A stretch of 64,000 nt of DNA from an uncultured Bacteroidia bacterium. GTDB lineage: Bacteria; Bacteroidota; Bacteroidia; Bacteroidales; UBA932. The notes under the pieces were generated by a model. That model did not search any database. It was not told the DNA's origin and was given only the letters and a program-made list of their open reading frames with translations. The stretch lies in contig CACXNA010000004.1 in NCBI GenBank assembly GCA_902768985.1, positions 1-64,000 of the forward strand. The letters run 5' to 3'. Shown piece after piece: positions 16,867-29,089 of the stretch. The stretch's first letter is position 1. Each line of letters begins with the position of its first letter. The position numbers and the translations under genes were made by a program.

Positions 16867-17052
16867 ATGGATCATTTACCGCTGAACGACATACCGATGC
16901 TGGTGTCCAGCATCAACTTTCTGCTCCGCGACGAGGAGTTCGAGAACCTGGATCAGATCTGCTACTGCTACGGCGTGGAGCGGTCTGAACTGGATCGCCT
17001 CCTCGCCGGCGGCGGATACTCCTACCGGCCGGCGCAGAACCGCGTCATCTAA
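16867..17052 (+). CDS. DUF4250 family small protein
   Basis: 61-residue protein fitting the short DUF4250 family: DIPMLVSSINFLLRDEEFENLDQICYCYG, then a helix ending RLLAGGGYSY. It resembles a tiny helix-turn-helix (two helices plus C-terminal tail), but no function has been established. The ATG at 16867 follows a clean -7 box at 16842-16849; an upstream in-frame ATG at 16831 lies before the box and is unlikely. It precedes the GH2 gene, which has its own promoter. Confidence 0.75.
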   Translation: MDHLPLNDIPMLVSSINFLLRDEEFENLDQICYCYGVERSELDRLLAGGGYSYRPAQNRVI

Positions 17053-17060
17053 TTGAATAA

Positions 17061-21675
<4,615 letters not shown>

Positions 21676-21679
<4 letters not shown>

Positions 21680-22077
21680 GCCTTCTTCTGGCAACGCCAG
21701 GCGACGACGGCCTCGACCAGGCCCAGCACGAAATAGATGTTGCTGATGGCCACGAATCCCCACACATACCACTCCAGGGCGATCCACAGCATCAAGATGA
21801 TGCCGCAGGCGAATGTCACCCAATAGGCCAGCGGATGCTTCTTGAAGAGCATCACGGCCGCGAGGAGCTGCGGGAGGCCGTTCACGGCCAGCAGCACGCA
21901 GCCTGAGGGGAAGAAATCCTGAAAGAAAATGTCCGGCCAGGGCAGTTTGGCGCGCAGGAGATCCAGCATCGCTTCCCCGCCCCAGCTGACGCCGGTGGGG
22001 TCCACCCACATCATCACGGCGCCACCAATGGCGCCGATGGAGATGAAAAGGGTCAGTATCTTGAGAAATGTCTTCAT
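21676..22077 (-). CDS. Four-helix membrane protein of unknown function
   Basis: 133 residues with about four hydrophobic helices (near 5-25, 55-75, 80-100 and 105-125) and a VDPTGVSWGGE loop between the first two. I do not recognise the family with confidence; it resembles small hypothetical proteins of Bacteroidetes and Firmicutes. It is 6 nt downstream of the DUF1294 gene and probably in the same transcript. Confidence 0.7.
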
Positions 22078-22083
22078 ATTCGG

Positions 22084-22350
22084 TTATAGTAACTTCGTGT
22101 AAATGAAGTATGCCAGCGCCACCTGGGCCAGGAGGATGAGCGGAACGCCGATGGCGAACTTCAAGTGCTTGGTCTTGTGATGGAAGACACACATGCCCAG
22201 CAGGGCGCCGACGCTGCCGCCGAGCACAGCGAGCAGGAGCAGCGTCGCCTCAGGGATGCGCCACCTGTCCCGCCGGGCCTTCCACTTGTCGAGGCCGAAG
22301 GCCAGGAAGGTCAGGACATTGATCCCGATGAGGTAATAGATGATAAACAC
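22084..22350 (-). CDS. DUF1294 family membrane protein
   Basis: 88 residues. It matches the short DUF1294 pattern: NVLTFLAFGLDKWKARRDRWRIPE, then GGSVGALLGM and FHHKTKH. Two or three hydrophobic helices. The GTG at 22350 is taken as the start, because the longer open frame has no promoter and the family begins just before NVLTF. The -7 box TAATTTTG (22363-22356) lies only 5 nt from this GTG, so the messenger may have almost no leader. Function unknown; some relatives are linked to cold-shock domains. Confidence 0.8.
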   Translation of the reverse strand: MFIIYYLIGINVLTFLAFGLDKWKARRDRWRIPEATLLLLAVLGGSVGALLGMCVFHHKTKHLKFAIGVPLILLAQVALAYFIYTKLL

Positions 22351-22354
22351 GTCT

Positions 22355-22384
22355 GCAAAATTAAGAATCTTTTTGTTACCTTTG
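22355..22384. promoter_or_regulatory. Divergent promoter pair, second copy of a 21-bp shared sequence
   Basis: Minus-strand TAATTTTG (22363-22356) serves the DUF1294 gene and plus-strand TACCTTTG (22377-22384) serves the methyltransferase gene. Positions 22355-22375 are identical to 14529-14549. Confidence 0.55.
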
Positions 22385-22407
22385 ATTCTCGTAGTTAAAG
22401 AGTATTT

Positions 22408-22890
22408 ATGAGAAATACATTCGGATACTTCCTGGGATTCCTGGTCTTCGTGGCCGGGATTCCGGCCTTGATGTGGTGGGTGTCCGGAAGGCCTTTTCCC
22501 TGGGCACCGACGCTGCCGTGGGCGATTGTCGCCCTCCTGCTGATGATTCCGGGGCTGGCGCTCAGCATCTGGTCCATCGTACACATGAAGAAAGTGGGCG
22601 AAGGGAATCCGTTCGACGCCTACAATCACGAGGTGGCGCCGCGGACGAAGCACCTGATGACGGACGGGCCGTACCGCTTCTCCCGGAATCCGATGCTGCT
22701 GGGCATCTACATCTTCGATCTCGGCGTACTGCTCTGGCTTATGAGTTGGTGGCCGCTGGCCGTTTTCGCCGTCGAAGTGGTACTGCTCACCCTGCAGGTC
22801 CGTTCTGAGGAAAAGCGCCTGGAGGCGGACTTCGGCGACGAGTACCGGGAGTATAAGAAACGAGTCCCCCGCTACCTGTTCCATGTTTGA
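22408..22890 (+). CDS. Isoprenylcysteine methyltransferase-like (ICMT/PEMT fold) membrane protein
   Basis: 160 residues with four to five hydrophobic helices. The SAM-binding C-terminal region is recognisable: TDGPYRFSRNPMLLGIYI and EEKRLEADFGDEYREYKKRVPRYL. The pairing RNPM...E..L...F...Y..Y is the hallmark of the family. The methyl acceptor in bacteria is usually a lipid or is unknown. It is transcribed alone from the box at 22377-22384. Confidence 0.88.
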   Translation: MRNTFGYFLGFLVFVAGIPALMWWVSGRPFPWAPTLPWAIVALLLMIPGLALSIWSIVHMKKVGEGNPFDAYNHEVAPRTKHLMTDGPYRFSRNPMLLGIYIFDLGVLLWLMSWWPLAVFAVEVVLLTLQVRSEEKRLEADFGDEYREYKKRVPRYLFHV

Positions 22891-22921
22891 GGTTAACCTC
22901 ATGATGGAACTTATGTTGGAA

Positions 22922-23641
22922 CTAAAACTCGAAGGCAAATCGGCCTCCACGCCCCAGATTAGGCGTATTGAAGAAGAAGGCACCGTCAATGATTACAACG
23001 TTCCCTTCATCCGTCATCCAGATGTTGCCTGGATGTAAATCCTCTACAATGACTATATCTGAAAGGTAGCTGATAGTCCCATAGCTCTCATCAACAATCT
23101 TACGAAAGCCCAGGCATCTCATATATAAGGAAATCTCTTTTTCATTCATTAGATGAGCCTGACGGAAGAACTGTTGACGCATCAAGACCACGAAATCTCC
23201 ATCAGCATTACGGCCAAATCCTTCAACAAGTAACGATGCGGCTGGGCACATTGCATTCTGAATCACGATACGATCAAAAAAACGTTGCAACGAATCATAT
23301 TGCTCAATCCGGCAGATCTTGTGGACATACTTGTCACCCTCGGCATAGACTTGCGCCTCGCCGCCATAACCATAAAATCTAAAACCAAGGGAATGGTACG
23401 AAGAAACGATATCCTGAACCCAGCAGTGGTTCTCTAGAGCCCACTCTTCAAGGGCACGCTCCTGCTCTATCGAAGCTTCGCGCTCGGCTTCTGCGTCGTA
23501 TGGAGCCTCTGATACTGCGCGACCATATCGTCCCACGACCACGGAGCCTTGGACCAGGAGAGAACCTCCCGACTCAAATCCTCGCTGAAACGACGGATCA
23601 TTTCGAAATCTATTGAATGCAGTTCCGGCATCTTGTTTCAC
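22922..23641 (-). CDS. Putative polyvalent-protein-type kinase
   Basis: 239 residues starting with GTG; an in-frame stop lies two codons upstream. It shows a reduced protein-kinase fold: GGEAQVYAEGDKYVHKI (nucleotide loop and Lys, about 93-110), VEDLHPGNIWM (catalytic loop, about 199-210) and IDGAFF (metal site). This pattern resembles the Kinase-PolyVal domain that occurs in large polyvalent proteins of phages and conjugative elements. Here it stands alone and may be a cut-off piece of such a protein. The coding sequence is notably AT-richer than both neighbours, a sign of transfer. Family assignment is from memory and moderate. Confidence 0.6.
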   Translation of the reverse strand: MKQDAGTAFNRFRNDPSFQRGFESGGSLLVQGSVVVGRYGRAVSEAPYDAEAEREASIEQERALEEWALENHCWVQDIVSSYHSLGFRFYGYGGEAQVYAEGDKYVHKICRIEQYDSLQRFFDRIVIQNAMCPAASLLVEGFGRNADGDFVVLMRQQFFRQAHLMNEKEISLYMRCLGFRKIVDESYGTISYLSDIVIVEDLHPGNIWMTDEGNVVIIDGAFFFNTPNLGRGGRFAFEF

Positions 23642-23746
23642 GTTCTAGTTTCTTTTTTCACTGCAAGTATACAACTTTCCGCTTGAACTTCCAAGTATTA
23701 GACTTGATACACCTCCTTTCAAACACTATTCTTATTTCAAATACCG

Positions 23747-23779
23747 CTAAATTGATTATATTTGTTTTTGTCAATTTAG
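23747..23779 (+). promoter_or_regulatory. -7 box flanked by a 9-bp inverted repeat
   Basis: CTAAATTGA (23747-23755) and TCAATTTAG (23771-23779) are perfect inverted copies on either side of the box TATATTTG (23757-23764). Such symmetry around a promoter suggests repressor control of the downstream membrane-protein/CPBP genes. The intergenic stretch 23642-23808 holds no gene. Confidence 0.55.
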
Positions 23780-23808
23780 TTAGGTGTATGAACCAAAAAC
23801 TCTAGAAA

Positions 23809-24012
23809 ATGAAGGAATACCTCATTCGCTCTATTGTGACCGCGCTGGTCTTCGGCGTACTTACGGTGGTTTTTGATGCCATTTTCAACGAAGTGGGCAG
23901 CATCTGGAAATACGTAGTTTCCGGTATCTTATTTGGTTTTGTCTACGAAGGATGGTGGCATTTCTATCGAAAAGGGACATTCTCCAAAAAGAAAGACCGA
24001 ACGGAGAAATGA
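23809..24012 (+). CDS. Small membrane protein of unknown function
   Basis: 67 residues: one or two hydrophobic helices (about 5-25 and 32-50), the motif WKYVVSGILFGFVYEGWWHFY and a basic tail (KKKDRTEK). No function is known to me. A partial duplicate of its C-terminal half lies at 30461-30559. The stop overlaps the CPBP start (ATGA), so the two are likely translated together. Confidence 0.75.
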   Translation: MKEYLIRSIVTALVFGVLTVVFDAIFNEVGSIWKYVVSGILFGFVYEGWWHFYRKGTFSKKKDRTEK

Positions 24013-24728
24013 ACAGACTTCCCCTTCTTTTGCCCATCCGGTCCATCGTCTTTGTGCTGGTCTTCGTCATTGGCGCACTGGCTGCGCACAAACATGTCGA
24101 TGAAATCAGCAACTGGTGGAGCATCATCGCAGTTGTAGTCAACATCATGAACATTCTGCTACTGGTGTATGCCGCCCGCCGGAACGGCAAGACATACTGG
24201 GAACTCATTAACTATCAGAAGGGAAAGACGCGGCTGGGGCAGGTTCTTCTTGTTTCCCTGATGATCCTGACCATCGGCACAGCCGGGATGTACCTGGCCG
24301 GCTACCTCTTCTACGGGATTCTCCCCTACGCCGTCCCGATGATGATCGCCCCGATTCCGAAGGTCCTGGCCATCATTAACCTGGTTCTGCTGCCTGTCAC
24401 GACGGCATTCGCCGAAAACGGCCTGTACCTGGGTTGCGGCGTCAACCAGATCCGGAACAAGGCCGCCGCCCTCCTGGTCCCGGCATTCTTCTTCGCCTTG
24501 CAGCACTGCTTCATCCCGACCTTGTTCGACGCCCCGTACATCCTATACCGTTTCCTTTCCTTCCTTCCACTGACCATCATCTTGTGCTGGTACTATTACA
24601 GGAAGCGCAATCCCCTCCCCATCATGATCGGACACGCCCTGATCGACGTGGCCACTGCCGCTCAAATCCTGGCATCCTCCACGATTCCCGGTTTCTTCGA
24701 AACCATGTGCAACGCAGCCTTATCATGA
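24009..24728 (+). CDS. CPBP (Abi) family intramembrane protein, motif 1 altered
   Basis: 239 residues with about seven hydrophobic helices. Motif 2 is FFFALQH and motif 3 is HALIDVAT, as in CPBP/type II CAAX prenyl endopeptidases. Motif 1, normally EExxxR, is AFAENGLYLG here: only one Glu and no Arg. Proteolytic activity is therefore uncertain. Family members include bacteriocin-immunity and self-protection proteins. It sits between a tiny membrane protein (4-nt overlap) and an ECF sigma factor (62 nt downstream). Confidence 0.78.
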   Translation: MNRLPLLLPIRSIVFVLVFVIGALAAHKHVDEISNWWSIIAVVVNIMNILLLVYAARRNGKTYWELINYQKGKTRLGQVLLVSLMILTIGTAGMYLAGYLFYGILPYAVPMMIAPIPKVLAIINLVLLPVTTAFAENGLYLGCGVNQIRNKAAALLVPAFFFALQHCFIPTLFDAPYILYRFLSFLPLTIILCWYYYRKRNPLPIMIGHALIDVATAAQILASSTIPGFFETMCNAALS

Positions 24729-24790
24729 AACCAAATGTTTTATAGTTTTTCGCGAACTGTGTTGTCTAACGGGTGAAGATTTGATTGAAA

Positions 24791-25273
24791 ATGGATTACA
24801 AGGAACAAGCATTCACCCAATTGGTCCGGGAACATAAGTGCACCATCTACTCAGTGTGCTACATGTTCTCGAAGGACTCGGATGAGATTGACGACCTCTT
24901 CCAGGAGATTCTGATCAGGCTCTGGAAGGGGTATGACTCTTTCCGTGCGGAATCCGATGTCCGGACCTGGATTTACCGTGTCGCGCTGAACTGTTGCCTC
25001 AATGCCGACAAGAAGAAGCGACGGTTGATGGGAGAACGCGTACCGCTGAGCGTGGACATCGACCCATTTGAGGATACGAACGACCGGGCGCTGCAAACCA
25101 AGCGACTGTACGCCCGCATCAACCAGCTGGGGCTGGTGGACCGCGCCATCATCCTCCTGTGGCTCGAAGGCCTGAGCTATGAGGAGATCGGAGCCATCAT
25201 GGGTATCTCGGTGAAAAATGTTTCCTTCCAGTTGCATCGAATCAAGGAAGAACTCAAAAAGTCACACCTTTAA
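24791..25273 (+). CDS. ECF-type RNA polymerase sigma factor
   Basis: 160 residues. Region 2 (about 8-75) contains CYMFSKDSDEIDDLFQEILIRLWKGYDSFR and TWIYRVALNCCLNADKKKRR. Region 4 (about 105-155) contains LVDRAIILLWLEGLSYEEIGAIMGISVKNVSFQLHRIK. It should direct RNA polymerase to a specific promoter set, probably for envelope stress. An upstream in-frame TTG (24785) is less likely than the ATG at 24791. It is followed after 11 nt by a membrane protein likely to control it. Confidence 0.94.
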   Translation: MDYKEQAFTQLVREHKCTIYSVCYMFSKDSDEIDDLFQEILIRLWKGYDSFRAESDVRTWIYRVALNCCLNADKKKRRLMGERVPLSVDIDPFEDTNDRALQTKRLYARINQLGLVDRAIILLWLEGLSYEEIGAIMGISVKNVSFQLHRIKEELKKSHL

Positions 25274-25284
25274 TCACTCGAGCC

Positions 25285-25887
25285 ATGAACAAGGAAGAAT
25301 TCGATATCAATCAGGAACTCGCACATATGCGGCAGGACTATGCCGATCTGAAGGAACGGTTCGACAAGCAGCAAATCGTCAACGAAAAGCTGATGGAGAA
25401 GGCTATTCATAGCGACGTGCGCAGGCTTTTCCTGTCGAAGAAGTTGATCCCCGTTGGAATTGCCCTGACGGTCGTCGCGGCGGTTCTGTGCCATATCCAG
25501 GGATTTGCCTGGTGGGTTACGCTGACCATTGTCCTCTTCGGACTTATTTTCTTCCCGGGCATATTCTGGGTGTATAAAGGGGTCCGGGAAGATGAAATCT
25601 ACAATAGCGACATCCTGACCACGACCGGAACGCTTCGAAAGTTCAAGAAAAGGTACATCTCCCTGGAGGTCGGGATCTGCATCTATTTCTTCGCATACGT
25701 CGTCGCAGCAACCATCTATATGACTTCGTTGACCATCAGCCCCGAACTCATGTGGAAAAGGGGGATTATCATTGCACTGCTATGCGTCGGGACCCTAGCC
25801 CTCGAGTATATCTCCGCCAAGCGCCTGTTGAAGTCTTGCGATGACATCATTGATCGCCTGCAGATGAAGGAAAACGACCTTAAATAA
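25285..25887 (+). CDS. Membrane protein, candidate anti-sigma partner
   Basis: 200 residues: a charged cytoplasmic N-terminus (about 1-50, partly coiled coil: ELAHMRQDYADLKERFDKQQ), four hydrophobic helices (about 55-75, 78-98, 130-150, 160-180) and a charged tail. This sigma-plus-membrane-protein pair is common in Bacteroidetes. Regulation by direct binding is inferred from order and topology only. No zinc-finger (ZAS) motif is seen. It is 12 nt from the next gene, a secreted hydrolase. Confidence 0.75.
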   Translation: MNKEEFDINQELAHMRQDYADLKERFDKQQIVNEKLMEKAIHSDVRRLFLSKKLIPVGIALTVVAAVLCHIQGFAWWVTLTIVLFGLIFFPGIFWVYKGVREDEIYNSDILTTTGTLRKFKKRYISLEVGICIYFFAYVVAATIYMTSLTISPELMWKRGIIIALLCVGTLALEYISAKRLLKSCDDIIDRLQMKENDLK

Positions 25888-25899
25888 GAAGATTTGAAG

Positions 25900-27195
25900 A
25901 TGAAAAAGATTCTTACGATAGTTGCTCTGCTGTTTTCATTCGCGTTCCTTTCGAACGCCCAGGACGGCACCTGGACGGGAAAACTCGATGTCCAGGGAAT
26001 GAAACTTACAATCGTCTTCCACCTGGACGGTGATGAGCCCTGTATGGATTCGCCGGATCAGGCCGCACAAGGTATCCCTATCCAGGTCGAAAGGAACGAT
26101 ATGGGGAAGATCATCATCCGGATTCCGATGCTCGGCGCCAGCTACGAAGGACTTTGGCTGGGGAATCAGATTGTCGGCACCTTTACGCAAATGGGCCAGT
26201 CCCTGCCGCTGACCCTTGCTCCCGGAGAAGACAAGCTGAACCGTCCGCAGACCCCGCAGGGGCCGTTCCCGTATGCGACGGAGGAAGTGTCCTTCGACAA
26301 TGGAGATGCGCATCTGGAGGGCACGCTGGTGCTCCCGGAGGGATATTCCCGCAAGACCCCCGTCCTGATCTTCGTCACCGGCAGCGGCCAGGAGGACCGG
26401 GATGAAACCGTCTTCGAGCACAAGCCTTTTGCGGTCATTGCAGACGCCCTCGGCCGGACAGGCATCGCCACGCTCCGCTATGATGACCGCGGCGTGGGCG
26501 GCTCCACCGGAGAGGTCGCCAACGCCACCACGGAAGATTTCAGGGACGACGCCCTGGCCGGCATCAAGCTGCTCCGGGAGCGCTTCGACAAGGTCGGCGT
26601 CATCGGCCACAGCGAAGGCGGCACCATCGCCCTGATGCTGGCGGCCGAGAGGCAGGTCGATTTCATCGTCTCACTGGCGGGCATGGTGGTCTCCGGCAAG
26701 GAAACATTGTTATGGCAGAACCGCATTGCGTTCATGGACGCCGGTGTCCCCGCAGAAACGATAGATGTCTATTGCAAAGCTCTGGGCGAAGCCATCGACG
26801 CTTGTATCACCGGATCCCCTATACCATCGGCCAGCAAGTATGACCTCCCCGCGGCGTTGGCGCAGAATCTGGCAGCAGCATCCATGCAACTGCAGACTCC
26901 TTATCTGAAGTACTTCATCGCAATGGACACTCGTCCACTCTTGGGGAACATAACCTGCCCCATCCTGGCCATCAACGGCACCAAGGACATTCAAGTGGAG
27001 CACGAGAGCAACCTGGAAGCCCTGCGTAAAGGCCTGCCGGCGAATCCCAGAAACAGAATTGAAGCCATTGAAGGCGTGAATCATCTGTTCCAGCACTGCA
27101 CCACCGGCGCCGTCGCCGAATATCGCCAGATTGAGGAGTCTTTCGCCCCGGAAGCACTGGACCTGATTGTCAACTGGCTCTCCGCCTTTAAATAG
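25900..27195 (+). CDS. Secreted alpha/beta hydrolase with N-terminal beta domain
   Basis: 431 residues. Signal peptide (about 1-20, ending SNAQ). An N-terminal beta-rich domain (25-120) resembles that of secreted Bacteroidetes hydrolases (WTGKLDVQGMKLTIVFHL). The catalytic domain holds VTGSGQEDRDE (oxyanion loop), YDDRGVGGS, the elbow IGHSEGG (Ser near 233), INGTKDIQV (Asp) and VNHLFQ (His). Architecture resembles S9-like alpha/beta hydrolases of unknown substrate. An alternative TTG start two codons upstream is less likely. It is third in the sigma-factor operon, so it may be part of its response. Confidence 0.88.
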   Translation: MKKILTIVALLFSFAFLSNAQDGTWTGKLDVQGMKLTIVFHLDGDEPCMDSPDQAAQGIPIQVERNDMGKIIIRIPMLGASYEGLWLGNQIVGTFTQMGQSLPLTLAPGEDKLNRPQTPQGPFPYATEEVSFDNGDAHLEGTLVLPEGYSRKTPVLIFVTGSGQEDRDETVFEHKPFAVIADALGRTGIATLRYDDRGVGGSTGEVANATTEDFRDDALAGIKLLRERFDKVGVIGHSEGGTIALMLAAERQVDFIVSLAGMVVSGKETLLWQNRIAFMDAGVPAETIDVYCKALGEAIDACITGSPIPSASKYDLPAALAQNLAAASMQLQTPYLKYFIAMDTRPLLGNITCPILAINGTKDIQVEHESNLEALRKGLPANPRNRIEAIEGVNHLFQHCTTGAVAEYRQIEESFAPEALDLIVNWLSAFK

Positions 27196-27206
27196 AATCG
27201 TAGCAA

Positions 27207-27566
27207 ATGGAAGATTTTATCCTTAAAGAGATTGACAAACTGGGCGAGATGCTGAGGATGATCGCCCGGAAGTTGGGGCTGTTGAACGACGGCACCCCGG
27301 ACTACACCATAACGGACGTGAAGGCCGAATTCGACAAGTCCAGCCTACCTTTCGATTTGGACACCGTCCTGCAACAGGATAACCCGGTCTGGTACCTGAC
27401 CCAGACCGCCAAGTTCTCCGACTCCGCGCTGGAGACCTTCATCGAAATCCTATTTCATTCGAACCTTGATGAAGACAGGAAAGCAGCGCTCCTGGATGAT
27501 GCCCTGGCCTATCTTGACGGCAAGGGCAACTTCTCCTTCAAACTTCATTCGCTGAGCAGCAGATGA
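27207..27566 (+). CDS. Conserved hypothetical protein
   Basis: 119 residues, soluble and mostly helical and acidic (LKEIDKLGEMLRMIARKLGLL; FIEILFHSNLDEDRKAALLDDALAYL). No domain recognised. It begins 11 nt after the hydrolase gene and overlaps the GNAT gene by 4 nt, so it is co-transcribed with both and probably translated in coupling with the acetyltransferase. Confidence 0.7.
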   Translation: MEDFILKEIDKLGEMLRMIARKLGLLNDGTPDYTITDVKAEFDKSSLPFDLDTVLQQDNPVWYLTQTAKFSDSALETFIEILFHSNLDEDRKAALLDDALAYLDGKGNFSFKLHSLSSR

Positions 27567-28081
27567 CCTCCGTCAAGCCCTCTCTGGAACTATCCATCCG
27601 GGCCGCCCGGGCGAACGATTTGTCGGATATCATGGCCGTCCTGGAGGCGGCCAAAGGCATCATGCGTTCATCAGGCAACACCGAACAATGGACGGGCGGC
27701 TATCCTTCGGAGGAGGTCATTCTGCAGGATATCGAGCGAGGGCACGGCCAGGTGGTCGTGGCGGACGGACGGATTGCGGGCTATTTCGCATTCATTCCCT
27801 CCCCGGAACCGACTTACGCAAAGATTTACGACGGTGCCTGGCTGGATGATTCCCTGCCCTACCACGTTGTGCACCGCATCGCCAGCTATCCGGAGATTCA
27901 CGGGGTCTTCCGGGCCATCATGGACTGGTGCTTCGAGCGTGACGGAAACATCCGTATCGACACACACCGGGACAATCATATTATGCAGCACAACATCCTA
28001 AAATACGGATTCCGCTACTGCGGCATCATCTATCTGGCCTCCGGGGACGAAAGGCTGGCCTATCAGAAGATGAACGGATAA
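27563..28081 (+). CDS. GNAT family N-acetyltransferase
   Basis: 172 residues. N-terminal RAARANDLSDIMAVL, VVVADGRIAGYFAF (beta-strand 4 region), then helix and the C-terminal IRIDTHRDNHIMQHNILKYGFRYCGIIY, which has the spacing of the acetyl-CoA fold's last strands. The usual Q/RxxGxG/A pyrophosphate loop is replaced by HRIASYPEIHG, so cofactor binding deviates from the norm. The amine acceptor is unknown. It overlaps the preceding gene by 4 nt. Confidence 0.82.
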   Translation: MTSVKPSLELSIRAARANDLSDIMAVLEAAKGIMRSSGNTEQWTGGYPSEEVILQDIERGHGQVVVADGRIAGYFAFIPSPEPTYAKIYDGAWLDDSLPYHVVHRIASYPEIHGVFRAIMDWCFERDGNIRIDTHRDNHIMQHNILKYGFRYCGIIYLASGDERLAYQKMNG

Positions 28082-28098
28082 ACTATAAACTTGGGGCT

Positions 28099-28491
28099 AT
28101 GACCTTTAAGCACACTGACAGGCCTGGGTTCTGGCTGGGAATCGTCGATTTCTGTACCTTCGGGCTGTTCTTCCTTTTCTACATGCCGCTGAATGGCCTG
28201 CAGGATGAGTTGGACTTCATCCTCGGGCGCAGGACGCAGCGGTACTGGATCGCGTATCTGATAGGCATCCCGACGCTGTTCATCTACCCGATTTTCTGGA
28301 TGGCCCGGATCGCCGAAGAACTGAAGCAGAAGGCGATCGCGATGGGAATCGAAGGACCGCACACCTCCTGGTGGCACATGTTCGGCTGGAATACCCTCGG
28401 CTTTCTTCTGCTCGGCCCCGGCATCGCGACCAAACGCTTTTTCTATACCCTCAACCAGATCGAGCGGCGAATGAACGAAGGTGACTGTTAA
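28099..28491 (+). CDS. DUF4234 family membrane protein
   Basis: 130 residues with three hydrophobic helices. The start RPGFWLGIVDFCTFGLFFLFYMPLNGLQDELD is characteristic of DUF4234, including the aromatic first helix. The middle holds YWIAYLIGIPTLFIYPIFWMARIAEEL. Function unknown. It follows the GNAT gene by 17 nt. Confidence 0.75.
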   Translation: MTFKHTDRPGFWLGIVDFCTFGLFFLFYMPLNGLQDELDFILGRRTQRYWIAYLIGIPTLFIYPIFWMARIAEELKQKAIAMGIEGPHTSWWHMFGWNTLGFLLLGPGIATKRFFYTLNQIERRMNEGDC

Positions 28492-28505
28492 ATTGCTTAT
28501 ATTTG
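28490..28505 (+). promoter_or_regulatory. Extended -7 box of the thioesterase gene
   Basis: AAATTGCTTATATTTG ends 4 nt before the ATG at 28510, which predicts an almost leaderless transcript. The core ATTGCTTATnTTTG recurs at 30620-30633 and 31578-31591. Confidence 0.5.
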
Positions 28506-28509
28506 TTTT

Positions 28510-28899
28510 ATGGTAACTATCGGAATCAAGAGAAGAGAGGAAGCGGTGGTGCTTCCGGAACTTACTGCAAAACATATTGGCAGCGGCACCGTGCCGGTGC
28601 TCGCGACGCCCATGATGATCGCCCTGATGGAGAAGACCTGCCGCCTGTCGGTCAAGCCGTTTCTGGACGAAGGCCTGGAGACTGTCGGGACGCACGTGAA
28701 TGTCAGTCACGACAGCGCCACGCCCGAAGGGATGAAGGTGTGGTGTGAGTCGGAGGTCATCGAGGTGGACCGCCGCAAGATCACCTTTAAAGTGATCGTG
28801 TACGACGCCGATGGCATCGTCGGCCAGGGCACGCACGAGCGTTTCATCATCGACGAGAAGCGGTTCGGCGAGAAGATGGATGCCAAACAAAAACGATGA
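28510..28899 (+). CDS. FlK-like hot-dog thioesterase
   Basis: 129 residues. Matches the thioesterase pattern seen in FlK relatives: ATPMMIALMEKT (Thr and Glu of the active site), ETVGTHVNVSHDSATPEGM (His) and GIVGQGTHERFIID. FlK itself hydrolyses fluoroacetyl-CoA; ordinary acyl-CoAs are more likely here. Size fits a single hot-dog domain. It overlaps the next small gene by 4 nt. Confidence 0.85.
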   Translation: MVTIGIKRREEAVVLPELTAKHIGSGTVPVLATPMMIALMEKTCRLSVKPFLDEGLETVGTHVNVSHDSATPEGMKVWCESEVIEVDRRKITFKVIVYDADGIVGQGTHERFIIDEKRFGEKMDAKQKR

Positions 28900-29078
28900 A
28901 GAGAAGGCAAAAGAAACTGCGGATTACGGAGGCTGACTTCATGCTGGCTAACCGCAGGGCAGCCCGGCTCGAGGAGATTGCCGAGCACGGGAAGCCTGTG
29001 TCGTTCCGACGGGCCATCCACAAATCCAAGAAAGCCTACAACCGCAAGCGCCTGAAGAAGATAGCGCTACCGGAATAA
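28896..29078 (+). CDS. Small basic protein of unknown function
   Basis: 60 residues, very basic (many Arg and Lys: MKRRQKKLR, KSKKAYNRKRLKK), with one central helix ADFMLANRRAARLEEI. Starts inside the thioesterase stop (ATGA). No family recognised; nucleic-acid binding would fit the charge but is speculation. Confidence 0.6.
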   Translation: MKRRQKKLRITEADFMLANRRAARLEEIAEHGKPVSFRRAIHKSKKAYNRKRLKKIALPE

Positions 29079-29089
29079 TCGATATATAA

